The translations under genes were made by a program, and so were the position numbers. A DNA stretch of 64,000 nucleotides from Actinomycetota bacterium. Its GTDB lineage: Bacteria > Actinomycetota > Acidimicrobiia > IMCC26256 > PALSA-610. Each line of letters begins with the position of its first letter. The stretch's first letter is position 1. The notes under the pieces were generated by a model. It saw only the letters and a list, made by a program, of their open reading frames with translations. It was not told the origin of the DNA and made no database searches. The DNA is taken from the NCBI GenBank assembly GCA_003134555.1, contig PLBO01000082.1, positions 61,566 to 125,565 of the forward strand, written 5' to 3'. Shown in pieces: positions 56,549 through 64,000 of this stretch.

Positions 56549-56563
56549 GAGGACCAAAGTCCC
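56549..56563. promoter_or_regulatory. DosR-box-like (reverse strand: TT-GGGACTTTGGTCCTC)
   Basis: 9 of 10 arm positions plus TT flank; 35 bp upstream of the GNAT-acyl-CoA synthetase gene. Confidence 0.6.
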
Positions 56564-56689
56564 AATTTGCCACGTGATTGGGCCCAGTCGAACGCGGCGC
56601 ATCGCCTCTGCCCGCGGAGGCGTCACTTGACGACCATGAAGGGAGAACGCGCCGCACCCTTAGCGGCTCACGACGAATAGGAGAACAAG

Positions 56690-57295
56690 ATGCGTCTCAA
56701 GAGCTGGCTGAGGACCGTACCGACGTTGGTGATCATCGGCTCGGTCTTGTTCCTGGTCCTGTCGGTCGGAAGCGGGCTCCTGCTCTGGGGTTCGGGCTTC
56801 GCGCACAGGATGGTGCACAACCAACTCTCGGAACAGCAGATCAAGTTCCCGCCGAAGGGCAGCCCTGGTCTCGACGCGAAGGAGTTCCCGGGACTCCAGC
56901 GCTACGCCGGTCAAGCGGTCGACAGCGGACCGAAGGCGAAGGCCTACGCGGACCAGTTCATCAAGGTTCACCTCAAGGGCATCGCCAACGGCCAGACGTA
57001 CTCGCAGGTGAGCGCGCAGTCGCAGCAGAACCCGGGCGACGCCAAGCTCGCCGGCCAGGTCCAAACCCTCTTCCGCGGTGAGACCCTGCGTGGCTTGTTG
57101 CTCTACGCGTGGGGCTGGTCGGTCGTCGGTGTAATCGCGTACTGGACCGGGATCGGCGCACTGCTCGGAGCCGTCACGGTGCTGATCGCCTTGGCACTCG
57201 GCTTCGCCGGCCATGAGCGCCAGATCAGGCGCTCAGTGCACACGGCAGCGTCCGCGGACACGACGTCCGCACGGGAGCCGGTCAGCATCGGCTGA
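56690..57295 (+). CDS. Hypothetical membrane protein with two TM segments
   Basis: TPTLVIIGSVLFLVLSVGSGLLLWG near the N-terminus and GIGALLGAVTVLIALALGF near the C-terminus; RBS AGGAG. Confidence 0.65.
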   Translation: MRLKSWLRTVPTLVIIGSVLFLVLSVGSGLLLWGSGFAHRMVHNQLSEQQIKFPPKGSPGLDAKEFPGLQRYAGQAVDSGPKAKAYADQFIKVHLKGIANGQTYSQVSAQSQQNPGDAKLAGQVQTLFRGETLRGLLLYAWGWSVVGVIAYWTGIGALLGAVTVLIALALGFAGHERQIRRSVHTAASADTTSAREPVSIG

Positions 57296-57335
57296 CCCAT
57301 TCCACCTCGGTTCGACACCCGACAAGGAGATAACT

Positions 57336-58739
57336 GTGCGCTTGTTCCGTCGTAGCGACCGTGAGGCGGTGGGAACCGCGGGTGTGGCGTTGGGGCTCGT
57401 GGCCCTGATGTTCGGGTTCCTCGCCTTCGTGGTCGCGGCGCACGCCGACACGCGCAAGGTCGGCGCGCCCGCCGGGGCGGTGCAGGTCACCTTGAGTGAC
57501 TTCGCCATCGCCCCGGCGAGCATCTCGGCGCCGTTGAACGGCAAGCTCCTCGTCACCAATTCCGGTTCGTCCGTACACAACTTCAACGTGCAGGGGACGA
57601 GCATTCATACGAAGGACCTGCAGCCGGGTGAGACGGCCACCCTCGACCTCAAAGGTCAGAAGGCGGGGAGCTACACGGTCCTCTGCGCGATCTCCGGTCA
57701 TCAGCAACTCGGCATGCAGGCCACGCTCGTCATCGGAGGCTCCGGCGCCGCGTCGTCGGCCGCCGGCGGCATGGCGAACATGGACTTCAACAGCATGTCG
57801 CCGCAGCAGCTGCAGGCCATGAACGACCAGATGGACGCGACGATGGCGAAGGCCGTTGGCATCTATACGGCGCAGTTGAAGAGCGGCGCCAACACGAAGG
57901 GCGTCGGCAACCAGCCCCTGACTCCTCAGGTGCTCGCCAGTGGAACGAAGGTGTTCCACCTCATCGCCCAGCTCGCCGACTGGGAGGTGTCGCCGGGCAA
58001 GACCGTGCGCGCCTGGACGTTCAATGGCACCGTGCCGGGGCCCGCCATAAAGATGAACGTCGGCGACCATGTACGCGTCGTCGTCGACAACAAGCTGCCG
58101 ATGTCGACGGGTGTCCACTTCCACGGCATCGAGGTTCCGTTCACCATGGACGGCGTCCCCGACGTCACACAAACGCCGATCAAGCCCGGGAAGAGCTTCA
58201 CCTACGAGTTCACGGTCAACAAGCCCGAGCTCGGGATGTATCACTCGCATCACGACGCGCAGGTGCAGGTCCCGAACGGGATGCTGGGCGTCTTCCAGGT
58301 CGGCGATCCGGCACTACCGCCGAACACGGGTCCCGTCACGCAGACCGTTCCGATGGTTCTGAACGATGCGGGTGTGATCGGGCTCTCGATCAACGGCAAG
58401 TCGTTTCCGGCGACGGCGCCGATCATCGCCCACCCCGGTGACTGGGTCGAGATCAACTACTTCAACGAGGGATTGCAGATCCACCCGATGCACCTGCACG
58501 GTCTCCCGCAGCTCGTGATCGGGGAAGACGGCTATCCACTCTCGGCGCCCTACACCGTCGACACGCTCTCGATCGCGCCGGGCCAGCGGTTCACGACCCT
58601 CGTCCACGTGACGTCGGACTTCCTCGGGCCGAACAACACGCCCGGCATCTGGGCGTTCCACTGCCACATACTCACGCACGCCGAAGGCCCGAACGGCATG
58701 TTCGGAATGGTGACCACGCTCATTGTTTCGCCCCGGTGA
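57336..58739 (+). CDS. Multicopper oxidase: N-terminal plastocyanin-like domain + two-domain MCO
   Basis: CAISGHQQLGM (type-1 Cu-like); HFHG, HSHHD, HPMHLHG and HCHILTHAEGPNGM copper motifs; GTG start with RBS AAGGAGA. Confidence 0.88.
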   Translation: MRLFRRSDREAVGTAGVALGLVALMFGFLAFVVAAHADTRKVGAPAGAVQVTLSDFAIAPASISAPLNGKLLVTNSGSSVHNFNVQGTSIHTKDLQPGETATLDLKGQKAGSYTVLCAISGHQQLGMQATLVIGGSGAASSAAGGMANMDFNSMSPQQLQAMNDQMDATMAKAVGIYTAQLKSGANTKGVGNQPLTPQVLASGTKVFHLIAQLADWEVSPGKTVRAWTFNGTVPGPAIKMNVGDHVRVVVDNKLPMSTGVHFHGIEVPFTMDGVPDVTQTPIKPGKSFTYEFTVNKPELGMYHSHHDAQVQVPNGMLGVFQVGDPALPPNTGPVTQTVPMVLNDAGVIGLSINGKSFPATAPIIAHPGDWVEINYFNEGLQIHPMHLHGLPQLVIGEDGYPLSAPYTVDTLSIAPGQRFTTLVHVTSDFLGPNNTPGIWAFHCHILTHAEGPNGMFGMVTTLIVSPR

Positions 58740-58838
58740 TATCCGACGGACATCACCTCATCGGACTGATGGGCCCGAGAGATCTTGCGCGCAGCAGCAT
58801 TCCGGAACCGCCAGAAGACTGAGCCCGAGTTGCCGCCT

Positions 58839-59438
58839 TCAAACGGCGATCTCCTCGCGCGACGCGCCACGCGTGCTCGTAGCGGCCGCATTCCGTGCCG
58901 TGCGCGACGGGGAGAGCAGCCGCACCGAGACGAAGAAGACGACGCCGAGGCCGACGGCGAAGGCGCTCCATTGCACAGCACGGTTCGCCCGATCGGTTCC
59001 GGCGAGAAATCCGTGCACCGTCGCCATGACGAGCATCGGGATGCTCAACAGGTGTACCCGATGCCACAGTTTTCGCGGGAGCTTCCGCATCGCCCACGAC
59101 GTGGTCTGGATCGCGATCAGCAGGTAAGTGCTGAAGATGCCCCATGCGACCGCGTGCGGTCGCCAGCTCGCCGTGAACGGGACGAATAGCTGTTTCGCGT
59201 CGAACTTCACGAACGAGTCGAGCCAGATCGCGGCGACGTGGATGGCGACGAACACGATCGTGAGCGTGCCGAGATAGCGGTGCAGGTCGAGGATCCACGC
59301 GGGTGCACCTCGCCGCCGGATCATCTTGGTCGATGCGAGCAGACCCCACACCACCGCAGCTGCGACGACGACCCACGCGACGATCCCCGCAGCACGCGTG
59401 ACCCACCACCACGTGCGGCTGTCCAACGCCGCGATCAC
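58839..59438 (-). CDS. Ferric-reductase-like / YedZ-like heme membrane protein
   Basis: Multi-TM with LHRYLGTLTIVFVAIHVAAIW and LWHRVHLLSIPMLVMATVHGFLAG; coupled to apbE. Confidence 0.8.
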   Translation of the reverse strand: MIAALDSRTWWWVTRAAGIVAWVVVAAAVVWGLLASTKMIRRRGAPAWILDLHRYLGTLTIVFVAIHVAAIWLDSFVKFDAKQLFVPFTASWRPHAVAWGIFSTYLLIAIQTTSWAMRKLPRKLWHRVHLLSIPMLVMATVHGFLAGTDRANRAVQWSAFAVGLGVVFFVSVRLLSPSRTARNAAATSTRGASREEIAV

Positions 59439-60358
59439 GTGCCCGCCCAGTTGCTGGTGAAGTGGTAGCGCCCGTCGTCGCCGACCAAGACGGCGGCGAC
59501 ACCGAGTCGTTCGAGAAGGTCGATGCCGGCACCGATGCCCGCAACGAGTGCGGCCTTGGCGACACCCTCGGCCCACCATGCCTCATCGGCCTGTGCAACG
59601 ACCGCGGTGACGCCCCGCCGAGCCGGCGTGCCCGTGCCCGGGTCGATGAGGTGATGCATGACGGCGTCGCCGCGGCGCCATCGCCGAAAGCGCGTCGTGC
59701 TCGTGACGACGGCTTGGTCGACGAGCACTCTCGTGCCCAGCGTCCGCGATTCGTCCAACGGATCCTCGACCGGGATCGACCACGCAGTTCCGTAGGCGGG
59801 TTTACCGGCCACGCGTACGTCGCCGCCGAGCGCGACACACGCACCGAGCGCGCCCTGCGCGACGATGCCGGTCGCGACGAGATCGGCCGCGAGGCCCTTC
59901 CCGATGCCGCCGAGGTCGAGCTCCACCCCCGCGGGCACCGTGACCGCGCCGCGATCGCGGTCGACGCGCACACCGTCACAGCCGGGTGCCGGACGCGACG
60001 GCTGCACCGCGGGGCCGTCAAGTTCGACGAGACGGAAAGTCCGGTCGTAACCGCAGGCGTCGAGCGCGGTGCGAATCGTCGGGTCGAAGCGGCCGTCGGT
60101 CACGTACCAAAGCGCGACGGCCTTGCCGATCGCGTCGACCATCTCGTACGAAGAGGGAACCGGTCGCGCGCCCGCGCGCCGACCGAGACGGCACAGTTCG
60201 CTCTCGGGTCGGAACCGGCTCCAGGTCGCCTCGAGCTGCTCGATTCTCGCGGTCGCCCACTCGACGAGTTCGCCGCTCGCGTCCCCGACGATCATGAGTT
60301 CGGCCGTCGAGCCCATGGCCTCGAATCGGTGGCTGACGACGTGCTCGTTCGCGGTCAC
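59435..60358 (-). CDS. apbE: FAD:protein FMN transferase
   Basis: HRFEAMGSTAELMI, ELDLGGIGKGLAADLV; GTGA overlap with the upstream gene. Confidence 0.9.
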   Translation of the reverse strand: MTANEHVVSHRFEAMGSTAELMIVGDASGELVEWATARIEQLEATWSRFRPESELCRLGRRAGARPVPSSYEMVDAIGKAVALWYVTDGRFDPTIRTALDACGYDRTFRLVELDGPAVQPSRPAPGCDGVRVDRDRGAVTVPAGVELDLGGIGKGLAADLVATGIVAQGALGACVALGGDVRVAGKPAYGTAWSIPVEDPLDESRTLGTRVLVDQAVVTSTTRFRRWRRGDAVMHHLIDPGTGTPARRGVTAVVAQADEAWWAEGVAKAALVAGIGAGIDLLERLGVAAVLVGDDGRYHFTSNWAGT

Positions 60359-60858
60359 GGACACTTGGATCCTGAGCACGTCGGCGTGGCGGGTGCCGGC
60401 GCCGGCGGTGGTGTTGGTGCAGGCGCCGGCGCGACCTGGGCCGGAGCAGGTGCTGCGGTTGTGGCCGCCGGTGTGGCCACGATCGAGGGCGCGAGCCGCC
60501 CGGAGGACGCGTACGTCGGCGTCGACGAGTACGACGGTTGCCAAGCTCCGGGCGCGCTGCGAGTGGAACGCTCCGCGACCGGCGGATCGGTGACGACGAC
60601 GACGCGGTGCACCACCCGCCACACGATCGTGGTCGGGGTCGCCGTCGGTCGCGTCGCGACGTGTCGCGACGGCGTGGTCGCCGTGCTCGCGACGCGCCGG
60701 GTCGCGGCCGACGGCAAGGAGTGCGCCGCGATGGCGCCGACGATGCCGAGGAGGGCGCCCGCGCTCACTCCGGTCACCGCGATCCGGCCACCGGCGGCCT
60801 TGCGTCGCCGGCGCGGCCTCGCCGCTTTCTGCGGTGGCTGCGCGTTCTGGTCGCTCAT
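60355..60858 (-). CDS. Pro/Ala/Thr-rich protein with one TM segment
   Basis: TM-like IAVTGVSAGALLGIVGAIAAHSL, low-complexity extracellular tail ending CSGSKCP; coupled start and stop overlaps. Confidence 0.6.
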   Translation of the reverse strand: MSDQNAQPPQKAARPRRRRKAAGGRIAVTGVSAGALLGIVGAIAAHSLPSAATRRVASTATTPSRHVATRPTATPTTIVWRVVHRVVVVTDPPVAERSTRSAPGAWQPSYSSTPTYASSGRLAPSIVATPAATTAAPAPAQVAPAPAPTPPPAPAPATPTCSGSKCP

Positions 60859-61376
60859 CGGTCGGCCGTCTCTGCGGGCGCGGTCGTGGGCGTGTTGCCG
60901 GGAGCTCGTAGAGCGATGTGATCGGTTACCGCGTCATCGGGTTCCGAACCCGCGTCGTCGGTAGGCGCGCCCCGCGGTTGGGTACTCGTGGCGGCCGCCG
61001 CCTCCGGTGCGGCGGTGCGGGCGGCCGTCACGACCGGTGCGACGGCTTGTGCGTACAGGGCCTGATAACTCGACGCGATGAGGACGCGCGGCGCGCGGTA
61101 TGCGCCGCCCGCACGCTGCGCCTCGTAGGCGCTCGTCGGAGCCGGCCGGTGGACGATGTCGTCGACGTAGCGCGTGCGCACGATCTTGACGGGCTCGGTC
61201 TTTCGGGGCTCGACGGCGACCGCGCGCCGGCCGGGGAGCGGTCTCGTCGCGGCAGACGCCGGGCCGAAGCCGAGCACTGGTAGATGGAACGCCGCCGCTC
61301 CGGCAACGGTCGCACCCGCGGCGACGAAGGCGATCGATGCCGCGAACGCTCGGGTCGTGGTCTTGGTGAGGGGCAC
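60855..61376 (-). CDS. Exported/membrane-anchored Ala/Pro-rich hypothetical protein
   Basis: GTG start after GGAGG; hydrophobic AFAASIAFVAAGATVAGAAAF. Confidence 0.6.
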   Translation of the reverse strand: MPLTKTTTRAFAASIAFVAAGATVAGAAAFHLPVLGFGPASAATRPLPGRRAVAVEPRKTEPVKIVRTRYVDDIVHRPAPTSAYEAQRAGGAYRAPRVLIASSYQALYAQAVAPVVTAARTAAPEAAAATSTQPRGAPTDDAGSEPDDAVTDHIALRAPGNTPTTAPAETADR

Positions 61377-61538
61377 GGAAACCTCCGGGTTGGAAACCTG
61401 ACTGGTCGCATTGTCGGGACCCGCTTCCCCGAAGGAAAGGCTTGGAAGCTTCATTTGCGCGCGACTTGGGAGCGACTTGGTGTTCGACCCTTCGTAGAAG
61501 ATCGGTCGGCGACTGCTGGCGCGCAGTTTGCGCCTGCT

Positions 61539-62807
61539 TCAGGGTTTCGCCGGTCCCAGCTCCACGTCGACCAGGGCACCACCGAGATCGCTTCGACCGA
61601 GTGCCACCGTCCCGCCGGAGTCGCGCGCGACTCGTCGGGCGATCTCGAGGCCGAGCCCGCTGCCTCGAGCCGCGCCGCCCGCGTTCGGGCTGAACCCGAG
61701 ACCCGCGTCTTCGACGCTGAGATGGGCGCCGCCGTGCCTTCCGGGCGCGGTGGTGACGCGGGCCGCCCGACCGGATGGCGTGTGGCGCAGAATGTTTCCG
61801 ACGAGCACGTCGACGAGCTCTTGCAGGTCGTGGCGGGGCGCGTCGACCGGAAGCAGGCCGGGATGCAGGCGCACGTCGAGCGTGCGTTGTTGCGCGCGCG
61901 TGAGCACCTCCCAGAATGCCAGTCGCTCGCGAACGACCTCGCCCAGATCGATGCCGCGCTGGTGAGGGTTCCTCCGCTCGCGGCGCGTATCGGCGATCAC
62001 GTTCGTCACCGCGTCCTCCAGATCGTCGATTGCGGCCGCGATCCGTTGTGCCTCCGCCTTGTCGTGCAGCAGCTCCGCGTCCAACCGCAACGCGGTGAGC
62101 GGCGTGCGCAGGCTGTGGGAGAGGTCGGCCGCGTGCTCGCGCTCGGCGCGCAGCAGATCTCCGATGCGTGAAGCCAGTGCGTCGAGCGCGCGACTCACCT
62201 CGACGACCTCCGTGGATCCGCGGACGCGAGATCGCGCGCCCAGGTCACCGCTCGCGAGCCGGCGGGCGATGTCGGTCAGCGTCTGCATCGGCTTGGTGAT
62301 CGAGCGAGCCATGCGATCCGCGACGAGTGCGGCCAGTGCGATGAGCACGACGCCGAGCGCGCCGAGCGACCACCAAGCCGTCCACACGCCGCGCTCGAGT
62401 GCGCGGTTCGGCGCGGAGACGCGCACGACCGCCGTCTGACCTGCGGCGCCGAGCACGGGAAGGAACACGTCGACGCCCCCCGACCATGAGCGGCTGAACG
62501 AGCGGCCCCTACGGGCGAGCTGCAGGCTGTCGGCATCAGGCGGGCGGGCACGGTCGCCGATGACGGCGCCGTCGGCGTAGTACACCGATATGCGGCCCGA
62601 AGACGAAGCATCGGCCTGCGCGACGAGAGCCGGGGCGGTCGCGCGGTTGCCGGCGATGATCTGCCCGACGTACTGCGCATCGGCGTTGGCTTGGCTGACC
62701 ACCCGATCGGCGGCGATGGTCCGAACGAGGAACGCCAACGGGAGTACGAACGCGATCACGACGATCGACGTGACCGCGAGTGTCATCAGGACGAGCTGGC
62801 GGCGCAT
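61539..62807 (-). CDS. HAMP-domain sensor histidine kinase
   Basis: N-terminal TM, HAMP region ITKPMQTLTDIARRLASGDLGAR, H-box ADLSHSLRTPLTALRLD, GSGLGLEIARRVARDSGG. Confidence 0.9.
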   Translation of the reverse strand: MRRQLVLMTLAVTSIVVIAFVLPLAFLVRTIAADRVVSQANADAQYVGQIIAGNRATAPALVAQADASSSGRISVYYADGAVIGDRARPPDADSLQLARRGRSFSRSWSGGVDVFLPVLGAAGQTAVVRVSAPNRALERGVWTAWWSLGALGVVLIALAALVADRMARSITKPMQTLTDIARRLASGDLGARSRVRGSTEVVEVSRALDALASRIGDLLRAEREHAADLSHSLRTPLTALRLDAELLHDKAEAQRIAAAIDDLEDAVTNVIADTRRERRNPHQRGIDLGEVVRERLAFWEVLTRAQQRTLDVRLHPGLLPVDAPRHDLQELVDVLVGNILRHTPSGRAARVTTAPGRHGGAHLSVEDAGLGFSPNAGGAARGSGLGLEIARRVARDSGGTVALGRSDLGGALVDVELGPAKP

Positions 62808-64000
62808 CGGCTGCTGCCGCGTCCGCCGCGGGCGTACCGACGCTCGCCGGAGCGCAACTCACGCCCACCTGCACGCAACCGTGGCCGGCGGGCACGACGC
62901 CCACCCCATGGTCAGCCCCGTACGGACAGACGACGATCAACCGGATCTCGGCGTACGATCCGAGCTACAACTGGACCAGGCTCAAGAAGGCGTACGCGGC
63001 GATGCGCGCGCTGCCGGCCTCCGATCCACGCAGCCTCGCCGCGCAGCAGAACGTGCACGCCTGGTATTGCCAGACGTGTATGGGTGAGCCACCGCCGAAC
63101 GACATTCACGGGCGCTGGACGTTCTTCGTCTGGCACCGCGCGTTCTTGTACTTCCACGAACGCATCCTCGGGTTGCTCGCCGGCGACACGACGCTGCGGC
63201 TGCCGTACTGGGACTGGGAGAATGCGGCCCACCAGAACCTGCCGCCGCAGTACTATCAGGGCTCGCTCAACGATACGACGCGCGAACTGCAGCCCGGCCA
63301 TTCCGTCCAGCGCGCTCTGCCGTGCTGCGGCGGCTGGTTCATCAACCTCGTCACGACCGTCCCGCCCGAGATCGGGCTGGACTTCACCGGGATCGGCGGC
63401 GACGCCACGTCGTCGGGCGACGTCGAAACCGGCCCGCACGGTTACGTCCACATGTCGGTGGGCGGCGCGAACGGCGACATGGGCAACCTCGAAACCGCCG
63501 CCGGCGATCCGATCTTCTTCGCGCATCACGGGAACGTCGACCGGCTGTGGTACAGCTGGGAGCAGGTCAGCGGGAACGTCGATCCCGCCGGGCTCAGCTC
63601 GATTCCGCCGTTCGCGTTCTATGACGGAACCAAGTGGCGCACGATGAGCGCTTCGCAGATGATCCCGACCACCCACATCGGCTACGCGTACGACACCAAG
63701 GTCAACCCGCCGCTGAAGTTCCGGGTGAAGTTCCCGATTCTGCTCCAGCAGAACCGCGTGCTCAAGCCACTGCCACCCGAGCAGGTACGCGCGGTGGCGG
63801 CATCGCCGGAGGTTGCCGTCTCGCTGAGCCACGTCGAGTTCACCGGGACCGGGGCGTTCACGGTCGTGGCGAAAACCGCGACCGGGTCGCACGTTGTGGG
63901 GACGTTCTTCGTTGTACCTCACGGGAAGCACGCGATGGACACGACGCACTCGGCAAACGTCCGCTTCGTCGTCCCAGCTGCGACGGCGCAGGCCTTGACC
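62780..64000 (+). CDS. Tyrosinase-like type-3 copper protein, runs off the window
   Basis: Frame 2 open to the end: VHAWYCQTC...IHGRWTFFVWHRAFLYFHERIL (CuA), HGYVHMSVGG and FFAHHGNVDRLW (CuB). GTG start at 62780 is the first after the in-frame stop. Confidence 0.85.
   Translation, partial: MSSGRAGGASAAAASAAGVPTLAGAQLTPTCTQPWPAGTTPTPWSAPYGQTTINRISAYDPSYNWTRLKKAYAAMRALPASDPRSLAAQQNVHAWYCQTCMGEPPPNDIHGRWTFFVWHRAFLYFHERILGLLAGDTTLRLPYWDWENAAHQNLPPQYYQGSLNDTTRELQPGHSVQRALPCCGGWFINLVTTVPPEIGLDFTGIGGDATSSGDVETGPHGYVHMSVGGANGDMGNLETAAGDPIFFAHHGNVDRLWYSWEQVSGNVDPAGLSSIPPFAFYDGTKWRTMSASQMIPTTHIGYAYDTKVNPPLKFRVKFPILLQQNRVLKPLPPEQVRAVAASPEVAVSLSHVEFTGTGAFTVVAKTATGSHVVGTFFVVPHGKHAMDTTHSANVRFVVPAATAQALT

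Noticed and set aside
57336-58739. Copper nitrite reductase (NirK) as the identity of the cupredoxin protein
   Set aside because: The HFHG/HSHHD/HPMHLHG/HCHxxxH set fits a trinuclear-cluster multicopper oxidase better than NirK.
1-64000. CRISPR arrays, tRNA/rRNA genes, transposases, prophage genes
   Set aside because: No direct-repeat arrays, RNA gene signatures or mobile-element proteins were recognised in the sequence or ORF translations.

Overview
This is a 64 kb, gene-dense, high-GC window that looks actinobacterial (taxonomy inferred from gene content only). I saw no rRNA, tRNA, CRISPR array or intact mobile element.

Main blocks, left to right:
(1) Receiver-domain proteins, FtsH, and a P450 with an unusual I-helix.
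(2) A Phe/Tyr catabolic operon (hpd-fahA-hmgA-phhA), divergent from a branched-chain amino-acid-type ABC transporter (LivK + LivFGMH). The LivH permease carries an extra exported beta-sandwich-like domain.
(3) A lipid head-to-head condensation cluster: an OleB-OleC fusion and OleD converge on a KAS III-FAAL-ACP operon, flanked by a Baeyer-Villiger monooxygenase, a DUF2505 protein and a P450.
(4) MMPL transporter, SMP-30 protein and a DUF2182/DUF1326 pair.
(5) About 31-57 kb: a dormancy/hypoxia-type island. It has a DosR-like regulator with a near-mycobacterial recognition helix, a DosS-like kinase without GAF domains, universal stress proteins, three PNPOx-like flavoproteins, a P-type ATPase, an Rv2004c-like kinase, alcohol dehydrogenases, arginine deiminase + carbamate kinase + permease, and a GNAT/ADP-forming acyl-CoA synthetase. 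Several promoters carry GGGAC-N4-GTCCC-like palindromes resembling the mycobacterial DosR box.
(6) A three-cupredoxin multicopper oxidase, a coupled ferric-reductase-like/ApbE/exported-protein operon, a sensor kinase and a tyrosinase running off the end.

The strongest candidates for new biology are the DosR-like island, including unannotated small Cys-rich genes, and the Ole + FAAL-ACP-KAS III cluster. All calls are from reading translations and motifs; no database search was run.
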